Positions 19,165 to 21,300 of a DNA stretch of 21,300 nt are shown here, piece after piece; position 1 is the first letter of the stretch, and each line of letters starts with the position of its first letter. The stretch spans positions 142,434 to 163,733 of the forward strand of contig PS015040.1 of the NCBI GenBank assembly GCA_048213135.1, read 5' to 3'. Under the pieces are notes generated by a model. The model saw only the letters and a program-made list of their open reading frames with translations, made no database searches and was not told the DNA's origin. The translations under genes and the position numbers were made by a program. This stretch comes from Reclinomonas americana ATCC 50394 (taxonomy: Eukaryota > Jakobida > Jakobea > Jakobida).

Positions 19165-20851
19165 TCACTGGACGCCAGTCTCGTTGACGGTCAGTGTCGT
19201 GGACGTCGTGCTCTCCACCGCTTCCGGCACCTCCCGCCACATGAGCAGCGGGTGCGAGGCCGGAACTTCGGCCTGCGGTCCGACCAAGCCGGTTCTCCGC
19301 AGCATCTCACCGTGCATCGTCATGGCGGCACTGCCGCGCAAGATGGCCGACTGGTGGTCCAGGAAAGAGCTGTACAGCTCAGGCGTGGTTGTGTTGTTGC
19401 CGTGTCGCACGTACCAGTACATCAGCGGTGAGTCGACTGTGACCATGCGCTGCGACTGGAACAGCTGGTGCATCGCGACGTCGTCCTCAGAGCGGTTGAG
19501 ATTGCCGTAGGGCGGCATCACCGACTTGCGACACATGATGGTGTTGTACGAGTGCCACGAGTTCGAAATGTGCAGCGTTGGCGGCCACACATTGGTTTGC
19601 AAGAGCGTGAGGCGTGTCAGTGTCGATGCCGCCAAGTTGAAGCGGATGATGGCTTGCATTTGCACCGTCAGACGCTCCGGGTCGTAAATGTCGTCGTCGT
19701 CCCACACTGTCACAAACTCGCCACGCGCCATCCTCACCGAAAAGTTGCGCTGCTCGCCCAGCGTCACCTGCTCACGCTCCTCCTCGGACGACGCGGGCAC
19801 AGAGAACACGCGAATCCGCGAATCGCCCAGGCGCCGCGCAAGACGGCCGAGATGCTCCACCGTCGACAAGACCTTGCTCACAATCACCAGCTCCCGGTTG
19901 ACATAGGTCTGCTTCTGGAAGAGATAAATGGAACGCAGTGCATGCCACATACGCCGACCGGTGATCATCAGGCACGACACGAGCGGCAGCTGGGGCGAGG
20001 CAGCGGTCAAGTACGGCGCCGGGAACTTACGCGCGTCGCCGTACATGATGCCGCGCTCGATGACCAGCCAATCCGACGGCCTCGTGGCGGCCGGGTTCTG
20101 GTCGGTGATCATGTACCACAGATCGGTGAATGCTGCGAATGTGAGTTGAGCGTGTGAGTCACTGGTGCAACCAAGGGTCACGTTTCTCCCAGTGTGTGTC
20201 TCACCGCGACCGTCTTCCGCCAGCTGCAGCAATCATCAACGAGGTGAGCGCACACGCGGCGACGAACAGCGGGCAGTGAGTGCAGCGGTACACACACCCA
20301 ATCACGCATGTTTTCCGTGAGTGGAGGGTGCTGCAGCTGCGAGGCCGGCGTCTCGGGAATGAGCAGTTCCCAGACTCCTCGCCCAAAGCCGAAATTGTAT
20401 TCTCCGTCCCTCCTTGGGTCGGGTGGTGGCACACAAACGTGCACTATGAACGTGTCGGTGCGGGGATTGTAGTTCCACCATTGGAGGTCGCAGAGGGAAC
20501 GCATAACGAAGGCTGTACGCCGCGAGCAGAAGCACCCTCGCGTCTGATCTCAGAGAATGTCAGGGACACAGAGAGAGAGAGAGAGAGGAGGGAGAAGAGA
20601 AGAGACAGTGTGTGCGTGTGTGTGGGCATGTGTGCAGCACACGCACCTCTTCGCCGTCGATGGTGACCATGGACGTGACAGCCACTGTGCATCACACACA
20701 CACGCACACAAGAATGAGTGAATGTGCATCGCACGCACGTTCACACACACACGCAACGTTGTGCATTGCTTGGTGTCACAGAACACAGGGAGACGAGGAA
20801 GAGAAGGAGGAGGAGGAGAAGAAGAAGAAGAGGAGCGCGCGCGAACGCCAT
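19165..20851 (-). CDS. Secretory-pathway family 2 glycosyltransferase
   Basis: Exons: 20851-20758, 20684-20647, 20543-20298, 20223-20205 and 20132-19165 (TGA), 454 residues. Exon 1 encodes a clean signal peptide: basic start, ten leucines, then VSLCSVTPSNAQ. Residues about 32-130 form an unassigned Cys/Trp-containing region (FCSRRTAFVMRSLCDLQWW). The GT-A domain begins near 183 with LVSCLMITGRR and has QTYVNRELVIV, GEQRNFSVRMARGEFVTVWD and the acidic nucleotide-sugar/metal motif DDDDIYDPERL (D277-D280). Donor and acceptor sugars cannot be inferred. The protein probably acts in the ER/Golgi lumen; no further membrane helix is seen. Exon 4 is only 19 nt. Intron 1 has a GTTGCG donor. A tandem paralogue lies directly upstream, its stop about 250 bp away. 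Confidence 0.88.
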
Positions 20852-21097
20852 GCAAGAAAATTCCCGCGTTTTTTTAACGGTACAATGATTGGTTGATTGC
20901 TGCGCCACTGAAGAGACGATCAAGGGACGATGTACCAGCTTGTGGCATGTGCAGCGCAGACAGAGTGCAGCAATCGCCAACTAGAGTGCAGAGAAACGGA
21001 TTGTTCGGCGGTGCGATGCATGGGCTGCTGATGCGGTACCGGTATATATATACATGAACACGATACCCACGATGATCAAAAATGAGTCTCCTTTTCT
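20852..21097. promoter_or_regulatory. Region between tandem glycosyltransferase genes, with a TATA-like run
   Basis: These 246 bp must contain the 3' UTR of the right-hand gene and the promoter of the left-hand one, both on the minus strand. A TATATATA run at about 21043-21052 lies roughly 195 bp before the ATG at 20851; it is the only strong TATA-like word in the window. No gene is visible here. Confidence 0.4.
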
Positions 21098-21300
21098 TCA
21101 TTGAAAGTCCGCCTCGCTGGCGAGCACCAACGTGGGCATTGGCGAGCTCTGCGCCGACGCCTGTGGCCACATGTGCAACAGGTGCGAGGCCGGAACTTCG
21201 GCCTGCGGTCCGACCAAGCCTGTTCTCCGCAGCATCTCGCCGTGCAGCGTCACGGCGGCACCGCCACGCAGGATGGCCGTCTGGAGCTTGCAGTAGCCTC
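21098..21300 (-). CDS. Tandem paralogue of the family 2 glycosyltransferase, 3' end only
   Basis: Minus-strand C-terminal coding sequence entering from the right edge and stopping at TGA (21100-21098). It encodes AILRGGAAVTLHGEML, then RRTGLVGPQAEVPASH, nearly identical to the C-terminal part of the complete glycosyltransferase to its left. After PASH the two tails diverge: here HMWPQASAQSSPMPTLVLAS, there LLMWREVPEAVEST. The DNA at 21181-21230 differs from 19251-19300 at only two positions. Most of the gene lies outside the window. Confidence 0.85.
   Translation of the reverse strand, partial: GYCKLQTAILRGGAAVTLHGEMLRRTGLVGPQAEVPASHLLHMWPQASAQSSPMPTLVLASEADFQ

Noticed and set aside
19468-20157. 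Plus-strand open frame of about 229 codons
   Set aside because: Antisense to the glycosyltransferase domain; His/Arg-rich translation with no domain.
1-21300. tRNA, rRNA, CRISPR array, insertion sequence or bacterial operon signals
   Set aside because: None seen. Tandem repeats are simple microsatellites, and the genes are spliced eukaryotic genes.

Overview
The window is nuclear DNA from a unicellular eukaryote. It is GC-rich, uses the standard genetic code and is very densely packed. It holds eleven or twelve protein genes, nearly all split by short introns (mostly 50-100 nt), with intergenic gaps often under 100 bp. I rebuilt exon structures by hand from reading-frame continuity, family motifs and splice-site words. 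For every gene whose two ends are visible, the exon lengths sum to a multiple of three. I cannot name the lineage. A minor-spliceosome intron, a FAM133 homologue, a Mpo1/DUF962 protein and a transmembrane SAC1 fit many free-living protists. No RNA gene, transposon or CRISPR array was seen.

Layout, left to right: the 3' part of the PP2A scaffold (A) subunit (+); a small cupin_3 protein (-) sharing a 72-bp divergent promoter with an FtsJ/MRM2 rRNA 2'-O-methyltransferase (+); an unrecognised Ser/Pro/Gln-rich protein (+); a SAC1-type phosphoinositide phosphatase (-), divergent across 79 bp from a Mpo1-like ER dioxygenase (+); a seven-bladed RCC1 propeller protein (+) that runs into an assembly gap; a 352-bp island between two N-runs that codes on the minus strand; an ankyrin-repeat protein (+) leaving the second gap; a FAM133-like Ser/Arg/Lys-rich protein (-), divergent across 57 bp from a secreted class 3 lipase (+); a calcineurin-like phosphoesterase (-) with an altered GNH motif; a signal-peptide-bearing family 2 glycosyltransferase (-); and at the right edge the 3' end of a tandem paralogue of that glycosyltransferase (-).

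The genes do not form one pathway. Local themes are membrane lipid turnover (SAC1 next to Mpo1) and secretory-pathway enzymes (lipase, glycosyltransferases). The RCC1 and ankyrin pieces may be one large protein broken by misassembly.

The most unusual signal is in the introns. Of roughly 74 introns, most have a G before the cut and donors of the form G|GTNNGY, commonly GTGCG. A second class of 13 has the exact hexamer GTTGCG, and none of these has G before the cut. One SAC1 intron is a textbook U12-type AT-AC intron. The lipase gene has two GC-AG introns, both a multiple of three long and free of stops.
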